Notes under the pieces: generated by a model
The model's database searches: none
What the model was told of the DNA's origin: nothing
What the model saw: only the letters and a program-made list of their open reading frames with translations
Assembly (NCBI RefSeq): GCF_000004825.1
Contig: NW_008805071.1
Location: 1,364,001-1,428,000, forward strand
DNA: 64,000 nucleotides
Direction of reading: 5' to 3'
Origin: Heterostelium album PN500
Taxonomy: Eukaryota; Evosea; Eumycetozoa; Acytosteliales; Acytosteliaceae
Translations under genes and position numbers: made by a program
Shown: in pieces, positions 47,206 through 58,687 of the stretch
Layout of the letters: every line of letters begins with the position of its first letter
Numbering within the stretch: the first letter of the stretch is position 1

Positions 47206-48711
47206 ATGAAAATAAATAACTTTATATTACAACTAATACTTAAAAATACACATCCTCTTGGAATTTTCGATAAGATGGAAAGTTTTTTAGATAGATGTGG
47301 TGTAACTTATGACCAGCTTGAATACCCGAGATTCTCATTGGTAGAGTTGTCTTTGGTCAGTTGGGAGTGGTTCAATACAATCTCAAAGATGTTGTACTAC
47401 TTGGAGTTTTCGATAGAATCACCCAAGGTAATTGCAGTCTATCCGTGTCGAGAGAAACACTATAACAATCGAAAGCGCTCGCAAAAACTAAATGTTTCGG
47501 TGCTTGCTAGCAAGTACAGTTTGCTGCGATTTGAGAATATCAGTTGCATGATGCTGGTCGATGTATATCCGTGGAAAAAGACATTCGACGCCTTATTGGA
47601 GCGATTCTTTAACAACAAGCTACTGAAAACCGTTATAGTGAGCAGTGAGATCACTCTCTTGCAGAGCTTCATCGCCAAACACCCGGCCAAAGGAAGATTC
47701 CAATATCAGGTGATACCGACCATCTCCAACAACTTGGCACAGGATTTGGTCAATAAGAATATCCAGTATCTGGTGTCGCCAAAGAGTGGAGTCGAATGGC
47801 TAGAGACTGTTGTAGACTGTGACCTCGATGAGATCAGCTTGTCCAACACCATTGACCATATGAAATTCATTGAGAAATCGGTTGGATCCTATCGTCACAC
47901 TAGACTCCAGACCTATCAATGGTCAGATAAAATTACAAAGGAAGCATGGCTGCGTGTGCATGAACTCAGCTATATTGGATATCTTTCGATTACCGTTATC
48001 GATCCAGACAGTCTTGCAGCGATTCTAAATGGACAAACATCACCTTATCTTCAGAGACTAAAGTTGAAAACCAATTTCAATAGTGACACCGAAGAGTTTA
48101 CAAATGGAGTGGATCGACTAATGACAGCAATCAAGAAAAACAAAACGATTACAAACCTTTGCATTTCCGATTGGCGACAATCAAAGCGAATGGTACAACC
48201 AATTAAATCACTCAAAATAGAAAAGTCATTCTCCGACCTATTAGTAATCAATAATACAATCACCAAATTAAAACTGATAAGTTTTGTTCATTGCAACAAT
48301 GCTTTTATCGAATCGCTCGGTACATGCCAACTCAATACACTGAAAGTAATTGTTATGGAAGGATCTATTTTCTCTGGACTCACCAAGTCGTTGCAATCCA
48401 ATCAATCGATTACCAGTCTAACAATGCAATTGGTCAGAGACAATGATAATACATTGAATTTAACGAAATCACTCTTGGATTTGCTATCGACCAACAAGAA
48501 TATCTATGAATTGAATCTTACAAGATGTAGTCTATTTAAACTTGAAAAAGATAAAGAAAAGCTCATAGACATTTGTAAAAGACAAGATACATCACTGGTA
48601 CATCTTCATCTTGACAAATATCTAGCTCAAATTGTAATGCCAGCTTTAAAACTCGAAAAACACAATAATTTAGATAAAAGAGTGGTCATACATTCACAAA
48701 TCCATTCATAA
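47206..48711 (+). CDS. F-box/LRR-like protein, paralogue of the gene at 51613, 501 aa
   Basis: Single exon. It shares a conserved block with the gene at 51613: SKYSLLRFENISCMMLVDVY, PWKKTFDALLERFFNN, VIVSSEITLLQSFI, RFQYQVIPTISNNL, against FSLLKFSNIKSLVIRDIY, PWRKSFDTFLDNILNN, VTLMSEIVLLEHFI and RFKYQLIPLISNEL. The N-terminus (LVELSLVSWEWFNTISKML) is F-box-like, and the C-terminal half is LRR-like (NTLKVIVMEGSIFSGLTKSL). No catalytic domain visible. Function unknown. Confidence 0.68.
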   Translation: MKINNFILQLILKNTHPLGIFDKMESFLDRCGVTYDQLEYPRFSLVELSLVSWEWFNTISKMLYYLEFSIESPKVIAVYPCREKHYNNRKRSQKLNVSVLASKYSLLRFENISCMMLVDVYPWKKTFDALLERFFNNKLLKTVIVSSEITLLQSFIAKHPAKGRFQYQVIPTISNNLAQDLVNKNIQYLVSPKSGVEWLETVVDCDLDEISLSNTIDHMKFIEKSVGSYRHTRLQTYQWSDKITKEAWLRVHELSYIGYLSITVIDPDSLAAILNGQTSPYLQRLKLKTNFNSDTEEFTNGVDRLMTAIKKNKTITNLCISDWRQSKRMVQPIKSLKIEKSFSDLLVINNTITKLKLISFVHCNNAFIESLGTCQLNTLKVIVMEGSIFSGLTKSLQSNQSITSLTMQLVRDNDNTLNLTKSLLDLLSTNKNIYELNLTRCSLFKLEKDKEKLIDICKRQDTSLVHLHLDKYLAQIVMPALKLEKHNNLDKRVVIHSQIHS

Positions 48712-49204
48712 TAATAATTACTCATCCAGAAATTAAAAAAAAATTAAAATTAAAAATAAAAAACAAAAAGTTTTTTTTTTGATCAAATGTGGATCTCTGG
48801 TGTCCACAAACATCTTAAAAATATATTAGTTTGCAAAACAGGATTCAGATTTTTTTTTACAACAATTTTAATTAAACAGGCCAAATACCACAACGATATT
48901 TTGATTAATTTTTGCAAAAAAAACAGGGTCATTAAACAGGTCACTTCTAAATTAGTAAAAATTAATCAAAAAAAAATGACACAATCTCCAGACTAAACAA
49001 GAATATTCTAAATTACTTTTCCAAAGGTTTTGTTTACATCTTGAAAACCAAACTATTTAAAGTGATTGTAAATCAAGATTAAATCATTCAATCCACCAAC
49101 AATTCTAAATTAACAAATAATAATATATTGTATAATTTTGTATAAATAATAATATTTATTAAATTAAAAAAACATCAACAACAACCAATAAATAACAAAT
49201 AAAA
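48712..49204. other. Intergenic region, promoter of the cysteine proteinase gene
   Basis: AT-rich. A GTTTACATCTTGAAAACC stretch near 49030 and A-runs are visible. No gene; the 48787-48996 frame is an A/T artefact. Confidence 0.45.
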
Positions 49205-50386
49205 ATGAGATTACTATTGGCATTCTTTATGATTGTCGGTCTTGCTGCCGGATCAAGATTGTTTGCCGAGAAACACTACCAAAATCAATTCACCAACTGG
49301 ATGGTCGTCCAAGATCGTCAGTACGATGCCTATGAATTCCGTACTAGATACAGTGCCTTCAAGGACAATCTTGATTTCATCCACAGATGGAATGCCGTCA
49401 ACAAGGAAACCGAACTCGGTGCCACCGTCTTTGCCGATTTGACCAACGAAGAGTACCGTGCCGTCTATCTCGGTATGAACGTCGACGCCTCCAATTTCGC
49501 TGCTCAACCAGCCACTTTGGATCAAGTTTACCAACCAGTTCGTTCCACTCTCGATTGGAGAAACAACGGTGCTGTCGGTCGTGTCAAGGATCAAGGTCAA
49601 TGTAAGTTTTATCTAATATAATGTGTAACAACAAAAACAACTATAAATATTAATACAATTGATTCACTGCATTTTTATAGGTGGATCGTGTTGGGCATTC
49701 TCAACTACTGGTGCTGTCGAAGGTGCTCACCAAATTGCCACTGGAAACTTTGTTTCACTCTCTGAACAACAATTGATGGACTGCTCACGTTCCTACGGAA
49801 ATCACGGTTGCCAAGGTGGTTTGATGGATAGCGCAATGTCATATATCGTAAAACAGGGTGGTATTAACACTGAAGAATCATACCCATATGAGATGCGTGA
49901 CTCCTACACCTGCAAGTACAATCCAGCCAACAACGGTGCCAAGCTTTCCGGTTACTCCAACATCAAGCGTGGATCCGAAGCTGATTTGGCTGCCAAGTTG
50001 AACATCGGTCCTGTGGCTATTGCCTTGGATGCCTCCCATTCCTCCTTCCAACTCTACAAATCCGGTGTCTTCTATGACCCAGCTTGTTCATCGACCTCGT
50101 TGTCTCACGGTGTATTGGCTGTTGGTTACGGAACCGAAGGATCATCTGCCTACTGGATCGTTAAAAATTCCTGGGGTACCAGATGGGGTGATGCCGGTTA
50201 CATTTGGATTGCTAAGGACAGAAACAATCATTGCGGTAAGTATTTTAAAACTAAGTTAAAAAAAACATCACAACCTCTATGATTGTTTTTGTTTTTTCAA
50301 ACATATTAACAATTACTAATTCTATACATTCTTTTTTAACAATTACAGGTGTTGCAACTATGAGTTCAATTCCAATTCACGTTTAA
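49205..50386 (+). CDS. Papain-type cysteine proteinase (C1A), secreted/lysosomal, 329 aa
   Basis: Pre-pro-enzyme. Exons 49205-49601, 49681-50235 and 50349-50386. Signal peptide MRLLLAFFMIVGLAAGSRLF; I29 pro-region with an ERFNIN-like helix (YEFRTRYSAFKDNLDFIHRW) and a FADLTNEEY motif. Mature enzyme begins near STLDWRNNGAVGRVKDQGQ. Catalytic residues are all present: oxyanion Gln in DQGQ, active Cys in CGSCWAFSTTGAVEG, His in SLSHGVLAVGYG, Asn in WIVKNSWGTRWGDAGYIWIA. Disulfide Cys residues (LMDCSRSYGNHGCQGG) are conserved. The intron after the Q falls inside the active-site codon TGT. There is no Ser/Gly-rich insertion of the kind seen in some dictyostelid paralogues. Strong codon bias suggests high expression. 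Confidence 0.94.
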
Positions 50387-50677
50387 GAGTGTCTATTAAA
50401 GATACTTTTAGATTTGTTTTTTTTATAAAACTAATTATTACTTTTAAAAAGTGTAATAAAATATAATTCTAAATATACATATAAATAAATAAAAACTTTA
50501 TTCTCATAAGCTATACTGTATATCTATATTTGTTAGAAATTGAATAATCTATATTTCGTATTCTGTCTGCTGATTTTAGAAATAATTGTATTTGCAACAG
50601 CCAAGAAGTTAAATTTAAAAAAAATTTAAAATATTTATTATAAAAAACAAAAGGCATGTAATTTCATTGTTTTTATT

Positions 50678-51352
50678 ATGTTCAAAATGAATGAATCAAA
50701 CAATAATATTGAAAACTTAACTCATAATATAGATAGTTTAAATGTTGATCAAGATAAATTTGTTACAGCGCTTGATGATGAATCAACAATATCAAACAAC
50801 AAAGACAACAATGTAAAAAATGTAAATTTAGAGTTTCAAGAACAAGACAAAATGAATATAGATTCCGATAAACATTTAGATGCAAATAACATTAACAACG
50901 ACAACAACAATAACAATAATAATGATAATGATAAACATTTAGATAATAACAATAATAATAATAGTAATAATAATCAAAAAGTAACAATAATAAAAGATAA
51001 ATATTATTATGAAAGAATACAATGTTTTTTACATAATGATAAACTACAGTTTATTTGTTATGATTGTAAACGCTATGTTTGTTCTCAGTGTGTGGTAGGA
51101 GAGCACAAAGAACACACCATTGAGAACATGGTGAACAACACACAACAACAGATCGATCATTTAAATCAATTGAAACAATACAACTCTAAAACACAGCAAG
51201 TATGGGAAGACCTCAAAAAACTATCGAAACAATACCTTCATCTACAATCACAAGAACAAGAAATCTCCAACACCTTTTCTGAACTACACAAGTCTCTACA
51301 TGAAGTAGAATCGAATCTAACGAATAAGAATATTATAAAAAATATATTATAA
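50678..51352 (+). CDS. B-box zinc-finger coiled-coil protein, 224 aa
   Basis: Single exon. The N-terminal half is acidic and Asn-rich with two KHLD blocks between polyN tracts. A B-box-type zinc finger follows at about residues 114-150 (IQCFLHNDKLQFICYDCKRY, VCSQCVVGEHKEHTIENM: Cys/His ligands spaced as in B-box 2). A coiled coil (TQQQIDHLNQLKQYNSKTQQ to HKSLHEVESNLTNK) ends the protein. The usual larger dictyostelid B-box proteins continue with FNIP or LRR domains, which are missing here, so it may be a shortened member. Function unknown, probably ubiquitin or scaffold related. Confidence 0.75.
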   Translation: MFKMNESNNNIENLTHNIDSLNVDQDKFVTALDDESTISNNKDNNVKNVNLEFQEQDKMNIDSDKHLDANNINNDNNNNNNNDNDKHLDNNNNNNSNNNQKVTIIKDKYYYERIQCFLHNDKLQFICYDCKRYVCSQCVVGEHKEHTIENMVNNTQQQIDHLNQLKQYNSKTQQVWEDLKKLSKQYLHLQSQEQEISNTFSELHKSLHEVESNLTNKNIIKNIL

Positions 51353-51612
51353 TATCAAACGAATCAAATCCATATAATAATAAAAATGTATATAAATTTA
51401 AAACAATATAACTAATTAGTATCTTGAATATCAAGATAAAAAACAATATATCAAGATAAATACTTTTGATTATTTCAAACTATCCGATTTTTTATCTAGA
51501 TATTTTCTAAAGATAAATATTTATTTATCATTCTTTTAATTCTAAACTAAGTCTACTATTTACTTTCTTATTATTTTTCTCTTTCATTCTTTTTATTATC
51601 AAATAGTTATAA

Positions 51613-53196
51613 ATGGAAAACATAAACGAATATATTTTAAATAAAATATTGTTATATTTGGATCCTGTTAAATTATATTTTAATTTTGACACGATAGTAC
51701 CAACTAGAACACATGAATTCGACTGTAAACCAAGAACATCAATCGTTGACATTGTATTGGTTTGTAAAAGTTGGTTCAATGTGATTTCCAAATCACTATG
51801 TCATCTCGATGTGAAATTCAGTGATACTCTTGCCATTGAAGATTTCGTGATGACAATACAACCTACACACATCAGCAAAGCCAAGCCACCAATTGGTCCT
51901 GAAGTAAAGTTAGATGTGCTCTATATATACAACCATCGTACCATTGGTGATTACTATACCAAACGATTTAAAGAATCGAGAATCATCTATCTCAATGATG
52001 CCAAATCGATATTCCAGTCGAATAGCTTTAGCTTGTTGAAGTTTAGTAACATTAAATCTTTGGTGATCCGTGATATCTACCCATGGAGAAAGAGCTTCGA
52101 TACGTTCCTAGATAATATACTGAACAATGGTGTTTTAGAAACAGTTACATTGATGTCAGAGATCGTCTTGCTGGAACACTTCATCAACAAACATAAGACA
52201 GCAAACAGATTCAAGTATCAGCTGATTCCACTTATCTCCAATGAATTATCTAAAAAAGATATATCAAAGGCAATACAATTCGTTAATAAGAATAGTGATA
52301 ATATCAGCTTGTTAGAGACTATAGTAGATTTAGATAGTAATATAGATAGTAAAGTTGCAATTAGTCATTTGAAAATGATAGAGAAAGAATCAACTCAATT
52401 GGATAAGCCAACGATTCAACTCAATTGTCTTTTCGATTTAAATGATAACAATTTCAGTCTAAAAGGATTAACTACCATTTACAAATTGGAACTTACCAAC
52501 GTTTCAATTAAGAATCTTACATCAATTCTCCAACTAAGGATGTCAAGTTTGAATGTATTGAAATTCAAGCTGGCAGATCATGGAACCGATTACTCTGATC
52601 TCTATTATGAACAATTCAATCAACTATTCCAAGCACTGAAAGATGATAAACATATTGAATCACTATCAATCGATGGAAATCTAAATGATAGTCTATCAAC
52701 TGTACCTCAAGAACCAATTACTAAAATGTTTGGTAATCTTCTGTTGGAAAATCAAACATTGACAAGATTAAAGTTGAATCATTTCTACAATTTAAATCAG
52801 CAATTCTACTCGTCGTTAAGAAAGGTCTCTCTGAGATATCTCTCTTTAATGATGTTAAATAGAGAACATGCAAAGTTGTTGATAACATCATTAATTGACA
52901 ATCAATCAATATATATGTTATCATTGAAACACCATTACACAATGACAGAGACGGAGCTTGAAATTTCAATTGCAGATCTAATTGTATCATCAAATCGAAC
53001 GAACCTATATATTCTACAAATAAATAGGTGTCGTGCACTCACCAACGGTAAACACATAATAGAAGCACTTAAACAGACAACAAACACATTAAAACATCTG
53101 ATTGTTGGTAAATCAATTTGCATCGATGAATTGTATACAAACAACAAACAAAAAATGAATATTAAAACAATCATTCATAACAATAGATATTGTTAA
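51613..53196 (+). CDS. F-box/LRR-like protein, paralogue of the gene at 47206, 527 aa
   Basis: Single exon starting MENINEYILNKILLYLDPVK, an F-box-like opening, with VDIVLVCKSWFNVISKSLCH as its second helix. The middle block is clearly shared with the gene at 47206 (see there). The second half is LRR-like (VSLRYLSLMMLNREHAKLLI, SIYMLSLKHHYTM). Same strand and about 3 kb from its paralogue, with the cysteine proteinase and B-box genes between, so the pair arose by local duplication. Function unknown. Confidence 0.7.
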   Translation: MENINEYILNKILLYLDPVKLYFNFDTIVPTRTHEFDCKPRTSIVDIVLVCKSWFNVISKSLCHLDVKFSDTLAIEDFVMTIQPTHISKAKPPIGPEVKLDVLYIYNHRTIGDYYTKRFKESRIIYLNDAKSIFQSNSFSLLKFSNIKSLVIRDIYPWRKSFDTFLDNILNNGVLETVTLMSEIVLLEHFINKHKTANRFKYQLIPLISNELSKKDISKAIQFVNKNSDNISLLETIVDLDSNIDSKVAISHLKMIEKESTQLDKPTIQLNCLFDLNDNNFSLKGLTTIYKLELTNVSIKNLTSILQLRMSSLNVLKFKLADHGTDYSDLYYEQFNQLFQALKDDKHIESLSIDGNLNDSLSTVPQEPITKMFGNLLLENQTLTRLKLNHFYNLNQQFYSSLRKVSLRYLSLMMLNREHAKLLITSLIDNQSIYMLSLKHHYTMTETELEISIADLIVSSNRTNLYILQINRCRALTNGKHIIEALKQTTNTLKHLIVGKSICIDELYTNNKQKMNIKTIIHNNRYC

Positions 53197-54097
53197 AATT
53201 GAATAAAATAAATAAAAAATAAATTTATTTTTATTTTAATCAAAATTTAACGATCAGATTAGATTTGCTTTAGTGTTAAATTAATTTATCATAGATTTTA
53301 GTGATTAATGTATTATTACACTTTTTATATTAATTAATTTACTATTTTATTTTAATTTATTTATTTTATAATTAATTGGACAAAGAATGAGTGTGATGGT
53401 ATATCTGTATTATTGATGGGTAGGATACACCAACTATCCAACTCAAATGTCTTTTCACCCTATAATCATTGTGTAAAATAGGTCTTCAAATTTAGATAAA
53501 TAAATCTAAACTCAATCCATTTCATCCTATAAAAGGATATTTAGAATGACGATATCAAATTTGCCACAAAAGAAAGAAGAAGATTTTTGTTTATTCTTTA
53601 AGTGAATTAATTCAGTAGGTGGTAGTGGTGGTGGTATTTCTCCTCTTTTCTATTTGATTTTATTTTCAATCCCCTATACCTACACTCACACACAAAACAA
53701 CACACATCACAAATCACACACCATAAACAAATTTCATTTTAATTAAAGTTTTTGCTTGCGTGAAAAAAACAATAATGAATTCAAGCTACTATATTGGACT
53801 ATTGGAATATTGGCATATTTTTCAGATGAAGGATTGTTTGACCAGTCTGATCAATATACAATAAAAATTATAATACCTCCTCTGCAAAAGTAAATCAAAT
53901 ATTAAACATTATTCATATCATTTTTAGATGTAATCAAAGGAATTTTATACTTTGATTTCAAAATAAAAAAAAAAAAAAGTTTAATTAATTTAATAAAATT
54001 AAAGACAAGATTTACTGATTTTTATTCAATTATAAAACCATCGAAATTATTGATGCTTTGATCAATTAAATTTTAAATCTAAAATTAATAAACATTA
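53197..54097. other. Intergenic region
   Basis: Mostly AT-rich. A small hairpin TTTAGAT...ATCTAAA lies near 53490-53509, and 53620-53710 has a C/A-rich ACACAC-containing stretch. A possible short exon near 53775-53860 could not be joined to anything. Confidence 0.4.
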
Positions 54098-55262
54098 ATG
54101 TTGAAAGATAGTTTAGTTAGTATACAAAATAATAAAATTCAATCGTCTGTAAATTCCAGAATTGAAAGAGTAAGGATTAAAATAAAAGAAAAAATTTTTA
54201 TAAAAAATACACTATTTATTAACTATATGTACATTTAAATAAAAATTAAAATAGGTTTTATCTCATTTGGATTCATTTGTAATTGGAAATTCAAATAACA
54301 CAGATGAATCAGTTCAACCAAATTCCGTGGTTGGCTATAATATCGATTTTAATTATTTGAAGTCCATTGTAACGCCAGTCCTTTACAGAGAATTCAAAAA
54401 TGATTTTCCATTCCAGTTAAAGAAAATGTTGAAAGAGACATTGGAATTTGTCAAGAAGAATGGTCAGATCAATCAATTCAATGTACAAATGAGATTGCTA
54501 ATTTCAGTCTCCAAAACAATTATATTCGATTTATTCAACCAAAAACTATCAAACTTTTTCAAATTGGAGATGGTTCCACTTTTTGCACGTCCATATTGTG
54601 CATCGATCAAGGCACTCTATACCAAGCACTCTGTAGTTACTATTATGGATTGCAAATCACTTATTGGTCGCAATGAAATCGAAATCATTCATGGTGATAA
54701 GACTGGTCCACTCTTGACACTCGCCAAATTCCTTTTGCAAAACGAACGTTCACTCTCTCACATTGATGCCATTCCATCATCGAATATCGGTCTCCAAACC
54801 AATTCCATAGCCAACTTTTTGTCATTCCGACTTTTGACTTCACTCTTTGAAGTTAGAAATAATTTGAAGCTCAACGAATTCAAAATTACATTGAAAAGAT
54901 TCCATAAGAATGAATTAGAGAACAGACAACAATCGACATCACATTTAGAACACCAACAGAATGAACATCATCACTTGATTCACCAAATCAATACAAACAG
55001 TAGTTTTGCAATTAAATATGCCAATGCTCACTTGGAATATCAGGTGCTAAAGTGTATCACTGAATTCCCAGAATCTACCAACCTCCCCATATTGAACTAT
55101 CTTATTCTTCTTGACACTGTAGTAAAGATTCACGATGATTTGGGCTGGATTCTAGCGAATCGATTAGTATCGAATCATATTGCAGAGTCAATTCCAATCC
55201 TCATCAACGATTTAGTTAACAAACTATCACCATTTCTTTCGAATTTGATTGGTCTATTTTAA
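54098..55262 (+). CDS. Protein resembling the C-terminal part of acyl-CoA oxidases, 359 aa
   Basis: Two exons, 54098-54169 and 54255-55262; exon 1 reads MLKDSLVSIQNNKIQSSVNS and joins ...RIER|VLSHLDSFV in frame. All-helical, no signal peptide. Two stretches recall the acyl-CoA oxidase C-terminal half: EIIHGDKTGPLLTLAKFLLQ (compare the '(F)EGDNTVLLLQTAKYLL' helix) and VVKIHDDLGWILANRLVSN near the end (compare 'EDLGWFLxNG'), followed by LINDLVNKLSPFLSNLIGLF. If so it lacks the FAD-binding beta-domain and most of the N-terminus, and has no SKL-type peroxisomal signal, so it would be a diverged or inactive relative. Assignment is tentative; otherwise unknown. Confidence 0.45.
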
Positions 55263-55966
55263 TTAATTCGATCGTCAAAGTTATTATTTTTCAGCAATTA
55301 AAAAAAAATAATAAAACTATTGGTTAGACCAATAGTTAACAAAACAAAAAAATATATAAAACAACATTCTAATAATAAAATTTTAAAAAATTTCAGAAAC
55401 TATTTTAAGTTATTAAATATAATATTATTATTTTTTGGTTTTTGCACCATCAGTTAGGTAGAGAATAAAAAATAAATACAATTGTTAACACTCACTAAAT
55501 TTAGTGTGGTCAAAAAAAATGTTGTTTGATGTGGTGTGAAAAACATCAACACTTGATTTATTTTTTGTGAGAGATAATATTGGCAATATTAATAAGCTGA
55601 AGTTGTGTGTTTATTCGATTCAATTAGAATTCCTTCAATTTTAAATGTAATTCAAAATTTTAATAAATTAAAATTAAATTATATCTTTAATAGTGTAAAA
55701 GTAGTTTTTCAATTTTTACAAATGATTTGTAAATCTCTATTCATTTATAAATATATAAGATTATTTATAGTAAAAAATAACAAATTTACAACTTTTATAA
55801 TAAATAACAATCAACATATTTAAATATATATTTTATTGCTATTTTAAAATAAAATAATTACTCGATTACATTATTTAATAATTTAGTTATCTTTTTTTTA
55901 AAAAAATAATTATCTAAATGTAAATAAATATTATAATTATTGTTTTTTATTAGAAATTAAATAATA

Positions 55967-55997
<31 letters not shown>

Positions 55998-56015
55998 TGA
56001 AAGTTATTCTAAAGA
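55263..56015. other. Intergenic region
   Basis: AT-only, with an (ATT)n run just before the next gene (55970-55997). Open frames in this stretch are artefacts of low complexity. No gene seen. Confidence 0.5.
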
Positions 56016-57712
56016 ATGGAACCACATATTGAACCGCATGCAACGATTAATAACTATGTGGATGTTTATTATGAGGAGGAGGAAGATGATGGAGGTGATG
56101 AAACACAGGTTTTAATAGAGGGTGGAGAGTTGCTGATTCCCAAGGATATATCGATACGATCGGAGCGTGGACATAGTTTAGGTCAAAAGTCAATCTCTAC
56201 TATTGGATCATTCATATTCATTGTCAATCAGATCTATGGACCTGGTGTACTTTCAATTCCAGTGGTATTCCAACAGAGTGGATTCATCTTGACAATGATA
56301 TCACTGACATTCTTCTTGCTGGTATCGTGTTTGGCCTCCACCCTGCTATGTGAATCACTGGCGTTGATTCCAGGCAACAGGAAATTTGACAAACACATCG
56401 AGTATAGTGTTGCAATCAAATACTATTTCGGTAACAAATGTCATTTTCTCTTTCAAATCATAAATAATCTATGTATACAATGTTATAATATTGCGAGTAT
56501 TGTAATATGTGCACAGGTAAATATATATATTGAATTTTAAACTTGCCATTTATATATATACTAAAAATAATTATTATTATTTAGTCAATAGATCAATTCT
56601 TTCTATTAATATTTAAAAAGACATTTGCTTTGAATATTTATCCTCATTTCGAATTCCTGTCTACCGATGACATAACATCACTCTATACATCTGGATCCAT
56701 CAACATTACCATTGGATATCTTTTAATATGCTTAATATCAATACCGACTTCCTTTATGAATCTAGATGACAATGTTAAAGTAAAACATAACAACTATATT
56801 CTTTATCTCTCTTTAATATTTATATTAATGTTTTTTTTTTTTCTATAATTCTAGATTGTACAAACATTATCTTTTATATTCTTATTTTTATTACTTGCAG
56901 AGTTTATTATACAATTTATATTGAATGGTCTGGAATTGGATAGAGTTCCTGTGGTTGGTGATAATTTCGGTCAGTTGGTCAGTGTTTTTATCTTTTCTTG
57001 GGCGTATCCTATGTTCATACCGTCTTGGGTAAACGAAAAGAAAGACAGTGTCAGTGTTAACAAAGTAGTTTGGGCAAGTGGTGTATTTTCATGGTTTGGC
57101 TACCTCTTCATTGGATTGCTATGTGCTCTCTCCTACCAGTATTTGGGAACCGACAATATCCTAACGCTGATGGGATTACCGCCATCACCACTGATCACCA
57201 GAATCGCATCGTATCTCTTCAGTCTCGGTGTGATAATGCCTGGCATACCTGTTTGTTTTATTACGACCAGGTACAACCTGTACGTAGGTCACATCTGTGG
57301 TCGCAAGTCATCGTATTTCTGGGGTGTAATTGCACCTTGGTTGATTAGTTTCGTGTTTTGTCAGCAACGTATATTCGCACAGTTTCTAAATTGGTCATCA
57401 TTAATATTGAATAGTGCAGTAAACTTTATTATCCCCTTCATTGTCTATCTAAAAGCTACTTCTTCCTCCTCTAAACTACGAAATAACGACCACGATAATA
57501 ACAACAACAACATAGTTAATGAATATGACAGATACGATGAACAAAAGATAGATAATACCATCTCACCTGTACAGCCTTATCCAAAACGATTCGAAAAGTA
57601 CAATCGACACATTACAAAAGCGATACTTTTGATAACAGTTACCGTTTGTCTATCTCAGATTGTCTATGATATTGTATTGTCTGTACAAGGACATGATATA
57701 TTAGATCATTGA
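56016..57712 (+). CDS. Amino acid/auxin permease family transporter (SLC36/38-like), 517 aa
   Basis: AAAP-family integral membrane transporter, about 11 helices. Exons 56016-56516, 56585-56779 and 56855-57712. The acidic cytosolic N-terminus ends in the family-defining first helix ISTIGSFIFIVNQIYGPGVL, SIPVVFQQSGFI (the 'N...G.G.L..P..F...G' pattern of AAAP transporters). Later segments: SVFIFSWAYPMFIPSWVNEK (helix 6 region), FGYLFIGLLCALSYQYLG and VIMPGIPVCFITTRYNLYVG. A charged Asn-rich insert (NDHDNNNNNIVNEYDRYDEQ) precedes the last helix. Substrate unknown; amino acid/H+ symport or vacuolar export is typical. Confidence 0.8.
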
Positions 57713-58687
57713 TCAGCTGATTAGATCAATCAATTGATCAACAAACTCCAATAATATTAATAATAAACATATCTAATATATATATCTACAAATCTTGTTT
57801 ATAAATATTAGATTAAAAGTCTTGTGTTGTTTTGATTTCACCAATTCACACAAAAAAATTTAGTGAAAATAAGATGAAATTCCACAAATTTTTAACACAG
57901 ATATAAATAAATATTCCAAACCTCAATCAATGTTGTATCTATAGATGAGGAAGTTAATAATAATATAAATGCTATTGTATCCCTTAATACAATATAGTAT
58001 CAATAATTAATTATTTAACTATAGGAATTAATCATTGATAGAACAGAGCAGATTTTGTTGTCGATAAATGTGGCATTGAATATAATATACCAATCAAAGT
58101 ATTATTAAATTTCAAAAATGATAAGTACCTAACAAAACACTATCATGTTCCGCACAGATAGTTAAAAATTAGTACTTATCAGCATTTGAAACGTTACAAC
58201 AACAGTTTAATTGATATGTCTCCCGATTCTAAATTAAAAAACAAAAGAAAAAAATTGAGAATGATAGGATTTAGGTTAAACACAAATAACTTGATCACAA
58301 TCATAATCAAAAAAAAAAACACAGAATCAATAAAGGAACATTCGCACATAAAACCAAAGGTGGAATTATGACAATAACCATTGTCATAGTGAAACGATAT
58401 ACAATCCCTGTGAGATCATAATACAAAGTGATCACACGACACAAAAATAACAATGCCACGCAATGACAACCTCTCTTTTTTTAACCCCTTTGTCTATTTT
58501 TGACACACCCAAAAGAAGTAAATTTTTATTAAATATAAGATAGATTTGAATCTTAAATTAACAATATATTCAAAATATATAATTCATATTAAATAATAAT
58601 TAAATATTTGATTTTTTATTTAATAATTTTTTGTAATTCTATTTATAGAAAGATGTAACAATTTAGGAATATTTGTAATTTCCTACC
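57713..58687. other. Convergent intergenic region with small hairpins
   Basis: Between converging genes. A perfect 8-bp hairpin with a 4-nt loop (ATGACAAT-AACC-ATTGTCAT) lies at 58368-58387, with a second weaker stem around 58408-58438. No coding exon seen. Confidence 0.45.
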
